50,628 nucleotides of DNA. Source: Flavobacteriaceae bacterium. Its GTDB lineage: Bacteria > Bacteroidota > Bacteroidia > Flavobacteriales > Flavobacteriaceae. The position numbers and the translations under genes were made by a program. The DNA lies in NCBI GenBank assembly GCA_018608765.1, contig JABAYY010000030.1:14064-64691 (forward strand), written 5' to 3'. Positions 16,048 to 26,206 of this stretch are shown piece after piece. The notes under the pieces were generated by a model that was not told where the DNA came from, searched no databases, and was given only the letters and a program-made list of their open reading frames with translations. Positions within the stretch are counted from its first letter, which is position 1, and each line of letters opens with the position of its first letter.

Positions 16048-16057
16048 AACAATTGTT
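16048..16057. promoter_or_regulatory. Candidate operator palindrome between the DtxR-type regulator and receptor
   Basis: AACAATTGTT is a perfect 10-bp palindrome inside the 50-base gap between the two divergent starts. Any promoter for either gene must overlap it. It is short and AT-rich, and unlike the classical DtxR box, so it is only a candidate. Confidence 0.35.
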
Positions 16058-16081
16058 TTTAATTCCTATAAATTTACAACT

Positions 16082-18298
16082 TTGATCGTAAAACATAATA
16101 TTTTTTGTGTCCTATTTTTTCTTTTTACAAATATCTCTTTGGCGCAAACAATAAACGGGGTTGTTAAAGACCAAGATCACAATCTACTCTTCGGGGCGAC
16201 TGTATACAATAGTTTAAATGGTAAAAGCACGCTCACTAACGAAGAAGGTGTCTTTTCAATTGCATCTATAAAAGGAGAAAACAAGCTCGTAATTTCGTAT
16301 GTTGGCTACACGCCTAAAGTACTTAATGTGGATGGAAATACCACAAATATTGGAACAATAGCACTCGAAAATGACAGTTTAGAAGAAGTTGTCATTTCAG
16401 GAACACTAAGGCAAGTTTCAAAACTTAAAAGTGCCGTACAAATTGAACTCTATTCGGCTGATTTTTTTAGAGCCACTCCAAAAGCGAGTTTCTTTGAGGC
16501 CATTGAAGGTATCAATGGAGTCAGACCTCAACTGAATTGTAATATCTGTAATACCGGAGACATTCATATCAACGGGCAAGAAGGCGCCAATACCATGGTT
16601 TTAATTGACGGCTTGCCTTTAGTAAGTGGTCTCTCTACAGTGTATGGATTGTCTGGAATTCCTCAATCACTCATCAAACAAGTGGAAGTGATAAAAGGCC
16701 CTGCCTCTACCCTATACGGTTCGGAAGCCATTGGAGGTGTCATTAATTTAATTACAAAACTTCCTGAAAATGTGCATCGCTTTAACATCGACGCCTACAC
16801 AACATCTTGGGGAGAATTAAATGTAGATCTCGGAGCTAAATATCGATTAAAATCCGTTCAAGGTTTGATTGGTGTCAATTATTTTAACTACTCCAATCCA
16901 ATTGACAACAACGAAGATGGGTTTACCGATTTAACCTTACAACATCGGATTTCAATTTTTAATAAGATTAAAATGAAAAGAAACAGTATCGCTTTTCGCT
17001 ATTTTTATGAAGACAGATGGGGTGGTGAAATGAATTGGAATTCAGATTATAGGGGCGGTACTCAAGTCTATGGAGAAAGCATCTATACAAGTAGAATTGA
17101 AGTGTTTGGAAAGTATGATGTCTCAGAAAATTTATTTTTACAATACAGCCTAAACAATCACGATCAAAATTCGGTTTATGGAAGTACTTCCTATAACGCA
17201 TTGCAAACAATTGGATTTCTTCAAGGTATCTATTCCAAAGCACTAAAAAATCACAACCTTCTAGTTGGAGCTACCTATAGATATACGAGTTATGACGACA
17301 ATACTCCTGCAACCCAAACAAAAGAAGTCACTACCCTTCCAGGTCTCTTTATTCAGGACGAATGGAAACTCGGAAATTCTCAAACCCTCCTCTCAGGGAT
17401 TCGATATGATAGAAATTCTATTTATGGCGATATTTGGACGCCAAGACTCAACTATAAATGGGCCAGTAATGATGAAAGCTCTATTGTACGTCTTGGTTTT
17501 GGAACCGGATACAGAGTAGTCAATGTATTTACAGAAGACCACGCAGCTCTTACAGGGGCTAGAGATGTTGTGTTTACCGAAGATATTCTCCCTGAAAAAT
17601 CATGGAATGTGAATGTAAACTGGAATCAAAAATTGTATTCTAAATTTGGAACCATTTTTGATTTAGACCTAAGTGTGTTTAAAACAGAATTCTCAAATAG
17701 AATTCTTCCAGATTATGAAACCAATCCGAACCAAATTATATATAGCAACTTAGATGGGAAATCGGTCACTCAAGGAATCACCTTAAACATCAATAGCTTG
17801 TCTGCTAACGGACTAAAAGTAAATTTAGGGGCGACATTCATAGATTCAAAAATTATTCAAAATAACGAAACCGAATACCCATTTTTGACTGAAAATTTTT
17901 CAGGGAATTACAGAGTGAGCTATACTCTCTTCAACCCCAAAATTACATTTGATTTATCTGGAACAGTCATTGGCCCCATGAAACTCCCACTGCTTGGACC
18001 GCTAGACACAAGAGACCCTAAGAGTCCTGTTATCAACATAATGAACCTACAGTCAACCTATAGTTTTAAAGAATTTGAATTGTATGCAGGCATCAAAAAC
18101 ATCTTCAACTTTAAACCAGCTTCCAATAGTATTGCGCGGGCGTTTGACCCTTTTGATACAGGGGTAGAATTTGGAAGTAATGGACACGTAATCGCAACTC
18201 CAAACAATCCTAATGCATTATCATTTGACCCCAGTTATGTGTATTACTCCAACCAAGGAACCAATGGGTTTCTAGGGCTTAGATACCATATAAAATAG
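16082..18298 (+). CDS. TonB-dependent receptor divergent from the metal regulator
   Basis: 738 aa. The start appears to be TTG at 16082: the frame is closed by a stop 36 bases upstream, and the encoded signal peptide (~1-22, ...FLFTNISLAQ) would be lost with any later start. CarboxypepD_reg-like domain ~23-100 (INGVVKDQDHNLLFGATVY), plug ~110-225 (CNICNTGDIHINGQEG, TMVLIDGLPLVSG, IEVIKGP-like QVEVIKGPASTLYGSEAIG), then barrel ending GLRYHIK. The plug carries a C-N-I-C motif that might bind metal or form a disulfide. Divergence from a DtxR/MntR-type gene suggests a metal- or heme-related substrate. It is convergent with the CotH gene, 4 bases apart. Confidence 0.88.
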   Translation: MIVKHNIFCVLFFLFTNISLAQTINGVVKDQDHNLLFGATVYNSLNGKSTLTNEEGVFSIASIKGENKLVISYVGYTPKVLNVDGNTTNIGTIALENDSLEEVVISGTLRQVSKLKSAVQIELYSADFFRATPKASFFEAIEGINGVRPQLNCNICNTGDIHINGQEGANTMVLIDGLPLVSGLSTVYGLSGIPQSLIKQVEVIKGPASTLYGSEAIGGVINLITKLPENVHRFNIDAYTTSWGELNVDLGAKYRLKSVQGLIGVNYFNYSNPIDNNEDGFTDLTLQHRISIFNKIKMKRNSIAFRYFYEDRWGGEMNWNSDYRGGTQVYGESIYTSRIEVFGKYDVSENLFLQYSLNNHDQNSVYGSTSYNALQTIGFLQGIYSKALKNHNLLVGATYRYTSYDDNTPATQTKEVTTLPGLFIQDEWKLGNSQTLLSGIRYDRNSIYGDIWTPRLNYKWASNDESSIVRLGFGTGYRVVNVFTEDHAALTGARDVVFTEDILPEKSWNVNVNWNQKLYSKFGTIFDLDLSVFKTEFSNRILPDYETNPNQIIYSNLDGKSVTQGITLNINSLSANGLKVNLGATFIDSKIIQNNETEYPFLTENFSGNYRVSYTLFNPKITFDLSGTVIGPMKLPLLGPLDTRDPKSPVINIMNLQSTYSFKEFELYAGIKNIFNFKPASNSIARAFDPFDTGVEFGSNGHVIATPNNPNALSFDPSYVYYSNQGTNGFLGLRYHIK

Positions 18299-18302
18299 GA
18301 AT

Positions 18303-20903
18303 CTAATTCTTAATTACCTTCTTAACAAATGATTCTGTGTCGGTTTGAATTTGTAAAAGGTAAAGACCATTTTCAAAATTACTCATATCTAACTCAAATT
18401 GTTGATTGTTTAGAGTATAGGTGTCGTATAACTTCCCATTAACACTCCACAGTTTGATCGTTGAAATTTTTCCTTTAGCAATATTAATTTTCAATTTATC
18501 CGATACTGGGTTTGGAGCTAAGCTCACAAAATTTTCATATTGAAAAGCATTTACAGATAAATTTTCCGCAGTATCATTTTGAGCAATCCAACTACTTGCC
18601 AAACTATTGTCTAAATCCACACTAACAAGTTTCAGAAAAGCACCATTTCCGTCTGCATCTTCTGGCCATGGCAACACATCCTTGTACTTGACTTCGTCTA
18701 TAATGTTTCCATAGGCATCTCTTATTATTAAATCTTCACTGTCGTTAGACAAGTTTCTTGAAAACTCGCCGAAAGAATTAAATCCGTAACGTAACAAGAA
18801 AGACTCACTTTTATTAGATAAAAAGATCGACTCCCCACCAGAAACAGTGGCGCCGTTTTCAAACTGATAAGTAAAACCTAAACCTCCAAAATAAATACCT
18901 GTCAAATCAACCGTTGAAGTGCTATTATTTTTTATTTCAATAAACTCATAATCATCTGGATCCAATGCTACATCTACCAAAGGATTATAATTAATTTTAG
19001 AAATTACCAAAGGCGGTGTTGTGATATTATCACACAAACTAGTATCTGTTAATTCGTTTGAAATCCAAGTAATTCGCGCAGAAATAAAATCTTTTATATC
19101 AATGATCTGTTGATCAAATTCACCTGTAGTTTCTGTGACTGTTTCCTGACGTTCAACAGCTTCTGAGATAAGTGCTGTAGTCGCATCAATAAAAGCAAAG
19201 ATTTCGACTGAATTTAAAGGCATCCCTGTGGCGGTAAGCACTTGCCATTGTTTGGCTAAGTAACACTTAAACACCGCATCATCAAAAAGGTCTTTCCAAA
19301 ATTTTGGGCCATCATTTCCTCCGTAATTAAATTGCCAAACATCAGTTTTACTTCTATCATAACCCCAAAAGAACAAATCATTACCATACGTTAAATTAAA
19401 ATCCCATATAGGGCCTGCTCTTAGTTTACCATTGCGATCTTTATGAAAAAATGTACTGAACTCATAGGCATCTGCATTGGAAGCAAACTCGTTGAGTAGC
19501 ATAAAATCTACAAAAGAAGGAATGTCAATAACTGATGGATACCCATTGATTATGGAGCTATCACTTGGAGCTGTTACTTTATCTTGAAGTAATTCAAATT
19601 GCCCTTTAATATACTCATGTTGTTCTGGCTGGACTGTTGTTGGTTTTGGGTGTTCGTGGACAAAATTACTTTGGTACCCTGCATAATTGTCCATAGACCA
19701 AGCTGCGGTATCTGACCCTTCAATCTTATCCGTTTTAGTGATATATCCACCTGTAAGTTTAGGCAAAGTTAACTGGGTTTCTTTAATTTTATTGATATCT
19801 ATTCGGCTGTCATCTGCTTTTAGTTTTTCTTGCAACACATAAATACCTTGAAAATCTCCATTTAATACCACTTCACAATAACGCCCTCTTGATGCGTAAT
19901 TCCCTGTTTGATTTGATAATTTATAACTGATATAATCTCTTATGTACGAAGCATCGTATGCAAGTCCATTCAGAATCCAATCATTTTCTTTTGGCATTTC
20001 TAGAAGCGATACATTTATTTTTTCTCCTAAATCATCATAGGGTGTAAACGCATATTGTTTTTTATCCAATAGACTCGATGAAGACCCACGAACTTCAATT
20101 TTAATAGCACCATCATAGTCTAGAATTGAAGCATTGCTCACATCGGTCAAAAAATTTCGCTCCCCTTCACCTCTGTAAATAATTTTCATAGTGGCATCAA
20201 TTTTAGGATCGTCGGGAATGTCTTGTCCTTGATTTGTCTCAATCACAATAATAGGTAAATTAGAAGACGTAAAATCCACATCCACTGGAACGTACGGAGG
20301 TACAAACCACGAAGGTGGAGAGCTATAATCATTGCTAGTATTAGTAATTCCTAAAGACAACACAGGGAGCGCACTCAAATCAGACGAGTCAGCCGATTGG
20401 TTGTGCACTTGCACCGCAAGAATGTTCGTTCCTGTGGTAAGCATTGATAGATCTACCTCAAAGCGTTCCGGACCATACCCTTGATATAACAAAGCTTCAT
20501 GATAACCCTCACTTGCTTGATTAAACCCAGGAACCTCCCCAGAAACAAGATTTCTTGCAATCTCCTGACCATTCAAAAAAGCCACAAAGCCATCATCATA
20601 ATCAATATCTAAAACCACATATCCCACCGCTGAAGCATCCGTAATCTCAAAAGTTTTTCGGAGATAAACAGACATTGTAGAGGACAAAACCGTGGCATCA
20701 TCACCATCTCCATAACCAAAACCTGAAGGTCCTGAATTCCAACTTGAAGCGTTAAATCCCAACTGATTCCAATTGGAATTGGGTTGTGATGTAGGTACAA
20801 GATAGTCCCAGTAATCCCCAGGAAGCACCACACTTTCCCAATGGTCAATCTGCGAAAAAGTTAACAATGGAAAAAGAAGGTACAGTAAAAACGAAGTACG
20901 CAT
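18303..20903 (-). CDS. Secreted CotH-kinase / lamin-tail protein with type IX sorting domain
   Basis: 866 aa. Signal peptide ~1-18 (LLFPLLTFSQ). Residues ~30-185 form a beta-jelly-roll-like domain (IDYDDGFVAFLNGQEIARN). Residues ~235-615 are a CotH-type kinase-like domain: RGSSS at 272-276, NDWILNGLAYDASYIRDY ~307-324, and RAGPIWDFNLTYGN ~496-508. Residues ~630-745 are a lamin-tail domain (ISKINYNP, YEFIEIKNNS, GESIFLSNKSE). The last ~75 residues (LAPNPVSDKLKI ... NGLYLLQIQTDTESFVKKVIKN) are a T9SS type A sorting domain, so the protein should cross the outer membrane and be surface-bound or released. In Bacillus CotH phosphorylates spore-coat proteins; the target here is unknown. Monocistronic by position. 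Confidence 0.9.
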   Translation of the reverse strand: MRTSFLLYLLFPLLTFSQIDHWESVVLPGDYWDYLVPTSQPNSNWNQLGFNASSWNSGPSGFGYGDGDDATVLSSTMSVYLRKTFEITDASAVGYVVLDIDYDDGFVAFLNGQEIARNLVSGEVPGFNQASEGYHEALLYQGYGPERFEVDLSMLTTGTNILAVQVHNQSADSSDLSALPVLSLGITNTSNDYSSPPSWFVPPYVPVDVDFTSSNLPIIVIETNQGQDIPDDPKIDATMKIIYRGEGERNFLTDVSNASILDYDGAIKIEVRGSSSSLLDKKQYAFTPYDDLGEKINVSLLEMPKENDWILNGLAYDASYIRDYISYKLSNQTGNYASRGRYCEVVLNGDFQGIYVLQEKLKADDSRIDINKIKETQLTLPKLTGGYITKTDKIEGSDTAAWSMDNYAGYQSNFVHEHPKPTTVQPEQHEYIKGQFELLQDKVTAPSDSSIINGYPSVIDIPSFVDFMLLNEFASNADAYEFSTFFHKDRNGKLRAGPIWDFNLTYGNDLFFWGYDRSKTDVWQFNYGGNDGPKFWKDLFDDAVFKCYLAKQWQVLTATGMPLNSVEIFAFIDATTALISEAVERQETVTETTGEFDQQIIDIKDFISARITWISNELTDTSLCDNITTPPLVISKINYNPLVDVALDPDDYEFIEIKNNSTSTVDLTGIYFGGLGFTYQFENGATVSGGESIFLSNKSESFLLRYGFNSFGEFSRNLSNDSEDLIIRDAYGNIIDEVKYKDVLPWPEDADGNGAFLKLVSVDLDNSLASSWIAQNDTAENLSVNAFQYENFVSLAPNPVSDKLKINIAKGKISTIKLWSVNGKLYDTYTLNNQQFELDMSNFENGLYLLQIQTDTESFVKKVIKN

Positions 20904-21056
20904 GATAAAAATAATTGGTTAATTTATACTGGTAAAAATAAAGAAAAAATTAACATAAAAATTATCAAATCACATTTAACTATTTAAGCAGAAACAGGCG
21001 GTGTTTTAGTCGTTCGCTTTTAAATTTTTGCTACATTTATACCAAACTTAAACCTG

Positions 21057-22139
21057 ATGAACTCTAACTCCCTCACTAAAAGTATTTTAAAAACCATCGC
21101 CATCTTAGTCGGAGTTTTTTTGTTGCTATTTTTCTTATATAAAATTCAATCGGTTCTTGTCTATATTGCCATCGCTTCTGTGATAGCCTTGGTAGGAAGA
21201 CCTCTCAATCTGTTTTTAAAACAAAAATTAAAATTCCCAAACGGATTGGCAGTCGTGTCAACTATGACCTTTTTCTTTTTGATTTTTATGGGGCTTATCA
21301 GTCTTTTCATTCCCTTGATTAAAAAACAAGGTGAAAATCTTTCGCTCCTAAACTTAGAACAATTTCAAGAAACCGTTCAGGATTTAATAAATCAAATGAA
21401 TACTTTTTTTATAACCCATGGCATTGACGTACTAGACGAAATAAAACATTACGATCTATTTGAAAATATCAACGTCATTCCAAATTTCTTGAATAATATT
21501 GTGGGGACAATCGGAACCTTAAGTATCGGCTTGTTTTCAGTAGCCTTCATTACCTTTTTCTTGATGAAAGACACGCAAATCATGGAGAATTCAATCTTTG
21601 TGTTTACCAATAAAAAAAGTGAAACTAAACTAAGAAAATCCATAGAAACGATCAAACATTTACTATCAAGATATTTTATTGGACTGGTGCTTCAAATCAC
21701 CATCCTGTTTATTCTCTACTCCATCATTTTGATGATTTTTGGAATCGAAAACAGTATTGTCATTGCCTTTTTATGTGCGCTTTTAAATCTAATCCCCTAC
21801 ATTGGGCCCATGATCGGGTGTTTTTTAATGCTATTTTTAACAATGAGTAGCAACCTCGGATTGGACTTTCAAAGTGAGATTCTTCCAAAGGCTACCTATG
21901 TATTCATTGGATATGTATTTGCACAACTCATCGATAATTTTGTAAGCCAACCTGTTATTTTCTCAAAAAGTGTGAAGTCACATCCCCTTGAAATATTTTT
22001 AACCATCATCATTGGAGGCATCCTGTTTGGTGTGACCGGTATGATTTTGGCAGTACCAACCTACACCGCCCTAAAAGTGATATTAAAAGCATTTTTAGCA
22101 GATAACAAAATTGTTAAGTCGCTGACACAGGAGTTGTGA
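21057..22139 (+). CDS. AI-2E family transporter (multi-pass membrane protein)
   Basis: 360 aa with about seven or eight membrane segments: two near the N-terminus, one near 70-90, one around 155-175, and a cluster from ~210 to 345. Family signatures are the central soluble stretch before FITFFLMKD, and ALLNLIPYIGPMIGC (~243-257). The family name comes from an AI-2 exporter claim for TqsA; many members act as Na+/H+ antiporters or exporters of unknown substrate, so a quorum-sensing role should not be assumed. It stands alone and is convergent with argH, 12 bases away. Confidence 0.88.
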   Translation: MNSNSLTKSILKTIAILVGVFLLLFFLYKIQSVLVYIAIASVIALVGRPLNLFLKQKLKFPNGLAVVSTMTFFFLIFMGLISLFIPLIKKQGENLSLLNLEQFQETVQDLINQMNTFFITHGIDVLDEIKHYDLFENINVIPNFLNNIVGTIGTLSIGLFSVAFITFFLMKDTQIMENSIFVFTNKKSETKLRKSIETIKHLLSRYFIGLVLQITILFILYSIILMIFGIENSIVIAFLCALLNLIPYIGPMIGCFLMLFLTMSSNLGLDFQSEILPKATYVFIGYVFAQLIDNFVSQPVIFSKSVKSHPLEIFLTIIIGGILFGVTGMILAVPTYTALKVILKAFLADNKIVKSLTQEL

Positions 22140-22151
22140 TTTCATTCCTCC

Positions 22152-23426
22152 CTACAAAGGGTATTTAGCCCTAATTTCATCCAAGCCTAAATTATGAATA
22201 CTCCCTAAATGTGTGTGGGGAATGCTTGTATCTGACTTATAAGTTCCTTGTTGTACTTGTGCTCCAATAGTTTGATACGCCTCTCGAAACGACGCCCCTT
22301 GCAGAACTAAAGAGTTGATGCTATCCACCGTAAATAGATAGAGGTATTTTTGATCCTTCAAATCAATTGTTTTCACTTGAATTTCTTGAATGGCATAATT
22401 AAAAATATCCAAAATAGCTTCCAATTCTTCAAAGCCTTGAATCATATTTTCTTTTAATAACTGAAAATCGCGGTGGTAGCCACTGGGCAAATTATTGGTA
22501 ATCAAAAGCATCTCCGTTTCCAAACTTTGAAGTTTGTTACACTTCCCTCGGATCAATTCAAAAACATCAGGGTTTTTCTTGTGAGGCATGATACTACTCC
22601 CTGTTGTCAGTGCTTCTGGAAACCCTATAAAATCAAAATTCTGACTCATATACAAACAAATATCCATCGCCATTTTCCCAAGTGTATTGGCTAAATTCCC
22701 TAAACTAGAAGCGATGATGCGTTCGTTTTTTCCACGACTCATTTGTGCTGCCACTACATTGTATTTTAAAGTATTAAAACCAAGTGCTTTGGTTGTAAAC
22801 TCTCTATCAATTGGAAACGAACTTCCATAGCCCGCAGCCGACCCCAAAGGATTTTGATCCACCACTTTCTGAGCTGCTTGCAAGACATACACATCGTCAA
22901 TAAGTGATTCTGCATACGCAGAAAACCACAAACCAAAAGACGAAGGCATGGCAACTTGTAAATGTGTATAGCCTGGTAACAAGGCCGATTTATGTGTATC
23001 TGCTAAGGCAATCAAAGTTTCAAAAAAGGTTTTAGTCTTGTGTTGTATCGACCCCAAACTGGCTTTATAGTATAGCTGTAAAGCCACCAAAACTTGATCG
23101 TTTCTGGAGCGAGCGGTGTGGATTTTCTTACCCGTATCGCCCAAGGCTTTGGTGAGTTCATATTCGAGTTTGGAATGGATGTCCTCAAACTGTGCATCAA
23201 TCACAAAAGTACCTTCACTAATCTGTGACTGAAGATTGTCAAACACGGCTTCGATCGCTATGAGTTCTTCCGAATTTAGAAGTCCTATTTTAACCAACAT
23301 TTGCGCATGCGCTAAGGAAGCTTGAATGTCATAGGTCGCAATTTTAAGATCGATCTCTCTATCGTTTCCGACGGTAAATTTTTCAATGAATGTATCAATT
23401 GAAATGCCTTTATCCCAAAGTTTCAT
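22152..23426 (-). CDS. argH: Argininosuccinate lyase, last gene of the arginine operon
   Basis: 424 aa; cleaves argininosuccinate to arginine and fumarate in the cytosol, the final step of arginine synthesis. Seen: HTARSRND (103-110), GYTHLQVAMP with the general-acid/base-region His155, and the fumarase/aspartase signature GSSIMPHKKNPD (276-287) with the catalytic serine. Length is a little below the ~460 usual for the family; the C-terminus is compact. It starts 2 bases after the argE' stop. No terminator was seen in the 12 bases before the convergent gene end. Confidence 0.95.
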   Translation of the reverse strand: MKLWDKGISIDTFIEKFTVGNDREIDLKIATYDIQASLAHAQMLVKIGLLNSEELIAIEAVFDNLQSQISEGTFVIDAQFEDIHSKLEYELTKALGDTGKKIHTARSRNDQVLVALQLYYKASLGSIQHKTKTFFETLIALADTHKSALLPGYTHLQVAMPSSFGLWFSAYAESLIDDVYVLQAAQKVVDQNPLGSAAGYGSSFPIDREFTTKALGFNTLKYNVVAAQMSRGKNERIIASSLGNLANTLGKMAMDICLYMSQNFDFIGFPEALTTGSSIMPHKKNPDVFELIRGKCNKLQSLETEMLLITNNLPSGYHRDFQLLKENMIQGFEELEAILDIFNYAIQEIQVKTIDLKDQKYLYLFTVDSINSLVLQGASFREAYQTIGAQVQQGTYKSDTSIPHTHLGSIHNLGLDEIRAKYPL

Positions 23427-23428
23427 AG

Positions 23429-24493
23429 CTATAGTATTTTAGTTAATAATTGAATATATAATGCGATGCCCTCTTCTATTTCTTGGACGTAAATAAATTC
23501 ATCGGCGGTATGGGATCGGGTGCTGTCTCCAGGACCTAATTTTAGAGATGGACAACTCAATACCGATTGATCTGAAAGTGTTGGTGACCCATAAGTCCTT
23601 CGTCCTAAGGCTATTCCCGCCTGCACCAACGAATGTGCCACAGGAATGGACGATGAGTTTAATTTTAAACCTCTAGGTTCAATCGATTCACAAGGGGCTT
23701 GTTTTTGAAGAATTTCAACAATTTCTTTATTACTATACTGATCATTAACCCGCACATCTACAACCAGTTCAACGGCTGCTGGAATGGCATTGTGTTGCTT
23801 TCCTGCATTGATTTGCGTCACGGTCATTTTTACAGGCCCTAATGAATCTGAATTTTTTTCGAAACGGAAATCTTTAAACCATTGCAAGACTTCAATCACA
23901 TTATAAATGGCATTATCGGCATTGGGGTGCGCAGCATGTCCAGGTGTTCCTTTGACAAACGCATCAAAAACCACCAAGCCTTTTTCAGCCACAGCAAGTT
24001 GCATTAATGTGGGTTCTCCAACGATAGCCACATCAATATGCGGAATGATCGATAACATACTATTTAAACCAGCATCCCCACTACTCTCTTCTTCTGCAGA
24101 TGCCACAAGAACCAAATTATAATTTAGATGTTCTAGAGCATAAAAATGGGTGAAAGTCGCTATCAATGACACCAAGCATCCACCGGCATCATTGCTCCCA
24201 AGTCCGTACAATTTACCGTTTTCAACCTCAGCTTTAAACGGATCTTTTGTATAGCCATTATTTGGTTTGACGGTATCGTGATGCGAGTTTAAAAGCAGTG
24301 TGGGCTTGGACGCATCAAAGTGTTTATTCAGAGCCCAAATATTATTTTGAGACCGCTGAAACGGAACCTTGTAATCTGTAAACCACTGTTCTATTCGTGC
24401 AGCAGTCAAATGCTCTTCAGATGAAAATGAAGGGATTTCAATTAAATCTTTTAATAATTGAATGGCGGATGTTGATAAATTTTCTTTGGTCAT
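23429..24493 (-). CDS. argE: M20-family acylornithine/acylcitrulline deacylase
   Basis: 354 aa zinc-dependent M20 peptidase-family enzyme. Metal site residues are visible: H71 and D73 in SHHDTV, D102 in GSNDAGG, and E134-E135 in SAEEESSG; the dimerisation domain lies at ~170-275 (HAAHPNADNAIY). In an arginine cluster with an ArgF'-type transcarbamylase it should remove the acyl group after carbamoylation, from N-succinyl- or N-acetylcitrulline, rather than from ornithine; this comes from the known Bacteroides and Xanthomonas pathways and is not shown by residues here. The start overlaps the argB stop by four bases (ATGA). Confidence 0.88.
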   Translation of the reverse strand: MTKENLSTSAIQLLKDLIEIPSFSSEEHLTAARIEQWFTDYKVPFQRSQNNIWALNKHFDASKPTLLLNSHHDTVKPNNGYTKDPFKAEVENGKLYGLGSNDAGGCLVSLIATFTHFYALEHLNYNLVLVASAEEESSGDAGLNSMLSIIPHIDVAIVGEPTLMQLAVAEKGLVVFDAFVKGTPGHAAHPNADNAIYNVIEVLQWFKDFRFEKNSDSLGPVKMTVTQINAGKQHNAIPAAVELVVDVRVNDQYSNKEIVEILQKQAPCESIEPRGLKLNSSSIPVAHSLVQAGIALGRRTYGSPTLSDQSVLSCPSLKLGPGDSTRSHTADEFIYVQEIEEGIALYIQLLTKIL

Positions 24494-25278
24494 TGGATGG
24501 TGAGTGTTGTGAAAATTGCTCCAGAATCAAGCAACATTTCGGGGGTTCCTATACATACTTTAGAGACCTTGTGGTCTAAAGCATGAAAACAGTTATTTAG
24601 TTTTGGGAGCATCCCAGCGTAAATCACTTGGGAGCTGAGTAATTCTTTATAAGAAGCTTTCGTAATGGTTTTAATGACTGAAGCATCATCATTCACGTCT
24701 TTTAAAACACCCTTTTTCTCAAAACAATAGTACAACTGCACTTCAAATTGAGACGCAAAGGCTATGGCCAATTCAGATGCAATCGTATCGGCATTGGTAT
24801 TTAAAAGTTGTCCTTTTTGATCATGTGTGATGGCACAAAACACTGGAGAAATTCCCTGTTCTAATAACAATTCCAAAGTGGATGTTTCTACCTTTTTAAC
24901 ATCGCCAACAAAGCCATAATCTACTGTTGAAATTGGACGTTTTTGAGAGGTAATGGTATTGCCATCAGCACCCGTAAATCCAAGCGCATTACAGTCCAAA
25001 GCTTGTAATTGTGCGACAATTGTTTTGTTGATTTTACCCGCATAGACCATGGTAATAAGCTCTAATGTCGCAGCATCAGTAATGCGTCTGCCATCAATCA
25101 TTTGTACCTCCAACCCAGTTTGATGTGCTAAGGCGGTGGCAGATTTCCCGCCACCATGCACCAAAATTTTAGGCCCTTTGAGAGATGAAAATGTTGTTAA
25201 AAAAGATGCAAGTGCTTGGGAATCGTCAATCACATTCCCTCCTATTTTGACGATCTTGAGTGTTGTGTGCTTATCCAT
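24490..25278 (-). CDS. argB: N-acylglutamate kinase
   Basis: 262 aa from the ATG at 25278 (a TTG two codons earlier is open). Phosphorylates N-acetyl- or N-succinylglutamate. Amino-acid-kinase-fold motifs are present: KIGGNVIDD near the N-terminus, LVHGGGKSATALAHQTGL (substrate and ATP loop), and LNTNADTIASELA for the nucleotide side. It lacks the N-terminal helix of arginine-sensitive hexameric enzymes, so feedback inhibition by arginine through that helix is unlikely. The start lies inside the end of argF' (8-base overlap) and the stop overlaps the argE' start. Confidence 0.93.
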   Translation of the reverse strand: MDKHTTLKIVKIGGNVIDDSQALASFLTTFSSLKGPKILVHGGGKSATALAHQTGLEVQMIDGRRITDAATLELITMVYAGKINKTIVAQLQALDCNALGFTGADGNTITSQKRPISTVDYGFVGDVKKVETSTLELLLEQGISPVFCAITHDQKGQLLNTNADTIASELAIAFASQFEVQLYYCFEKKGVLKDVNDDASVIKTITKASYKELLSSQVIYAGMLPKLNNCFHALDHKVSKVCIGTPEMLLDSGAIFTTLTIQ

Positions 25279-26206
25279 TTTCAAGAATTTTTTTCAAGAC
25301 GAGTTGCGCCGCAAAAGTTCTATTGTTTGATTGTGCAATCACAATGGATTGCTCACTGTCCAAAACCGCATCTTCTACCACTACATTTCGTCGAACAGGT
25401 AAGCAGTGCATAAATTGAGCCGCTCCTAGTTTTTCTTGGGTCATCATCCATTGGGGATCTTGAGAGGTGATTTTGCCATAGTCTGTATAATTACTCCAGT
25501 TTTTTACATACACAAAATCAGCACCTTTCAAGGCCTCATCTTGATCATAAATCACAGGGGTATCTTTGACAATATCTGGATTTAACTCATAGCCTTCTGG
25601 ATGGGTTATGCTAAATTGAACATCAATCGTTTGCATCATTTCTATGAAGGAATTGGCAACCGCATGTGGCAATGCTTTGGGGTGTGGCGCCCATGAAAGT
25701 ACTACTTTAGGTTTTGGAGTTCTTTTTATTTCTTCAATTGTAATGGCGTCTGCCAATGCCTGAAGCGGATGTCCAGTCGCACTTTCCATATTAATAATTG
25801 GAACAGTTGCATAACGTATGAAACTACTCAATATCCATTCGGATAAATCTTTCTGTTTGTCTGTTAAAGAAGGAAAGGCACGAACCGCTAAAATATCTGC
25901 ATATTGTGAAATGACTTGAGCGGCTTCTTTGACATGTTCAGAAGTATTGAGACTCATAACCACTCCCGATTCAAATTCTAATTGCCATGCGTCGGTTACA
26001 TTCAGTACAATCACATCCATCCCTAAATGCTTTGCCGCTTTCTCGGTGCTTAAACGTGTACGAAGGCTCGCATTAAAAAACAACATCACTAAAGTTTTGT
26101 GAGTGCCTAATTTTTTATATTTATAAGGGTTCGATTTTAAAGCAATGGCTTCTTTAACTGCCGATGCAACCGATGAAAGATCTTTAATTTCTATATAATT
26201 ATTCAT
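25271..26206 (-). CDS. argF': N-succinylornithine (or N-acetylornithine) carbamoyltransferase
   Basis: 311 aa. Carbamoyl-phosphate loop FFNASLRTRLSTEKAA (SLRTR replaces the STRTR of ordinary ornithine carbamoyltransferases), the second motif ESATGHPLQALADAIT and HCLPVRR, all typical of the AOTC/SOTC branch. In Bacteroides fragilis this branch uses N-succinylornithine and is essential for arginine synthesis. Whether this enzyme prefers the succinyl or acetyl substrate cannot be fixed by eye. It overlaps argD upstream by an ATGA and argB downstream by eight bases. Confidence 0.9.
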   Translation of the reverse strand: MNNYIEIKDLSSVASAVKEAIALKSNPYKYKKLGTHKTLVMLFFNASLRTRLSTEKAAKHLGMDVIVLNVTDAWQLEFESGVVMSLNTSEHVKEAAQVISQYADILAVRAFPSLTDKQKDLSEWILSSFIRYATVPIINMESATGHPLQALADAITIEEIKRTPKPKVVLSWAPHPKALPHAVANSFIEMMQTIDVQFSITHPEGYELNPDIVKDTPVIYDQDEALKGADFVYVKNWSNYTDYGKITSQDPQWMMTQEKLGAAQFMHCLPVRRNVVVEDAVLDSEQSIVIAQSNNRTFAAQLVLKKILENG

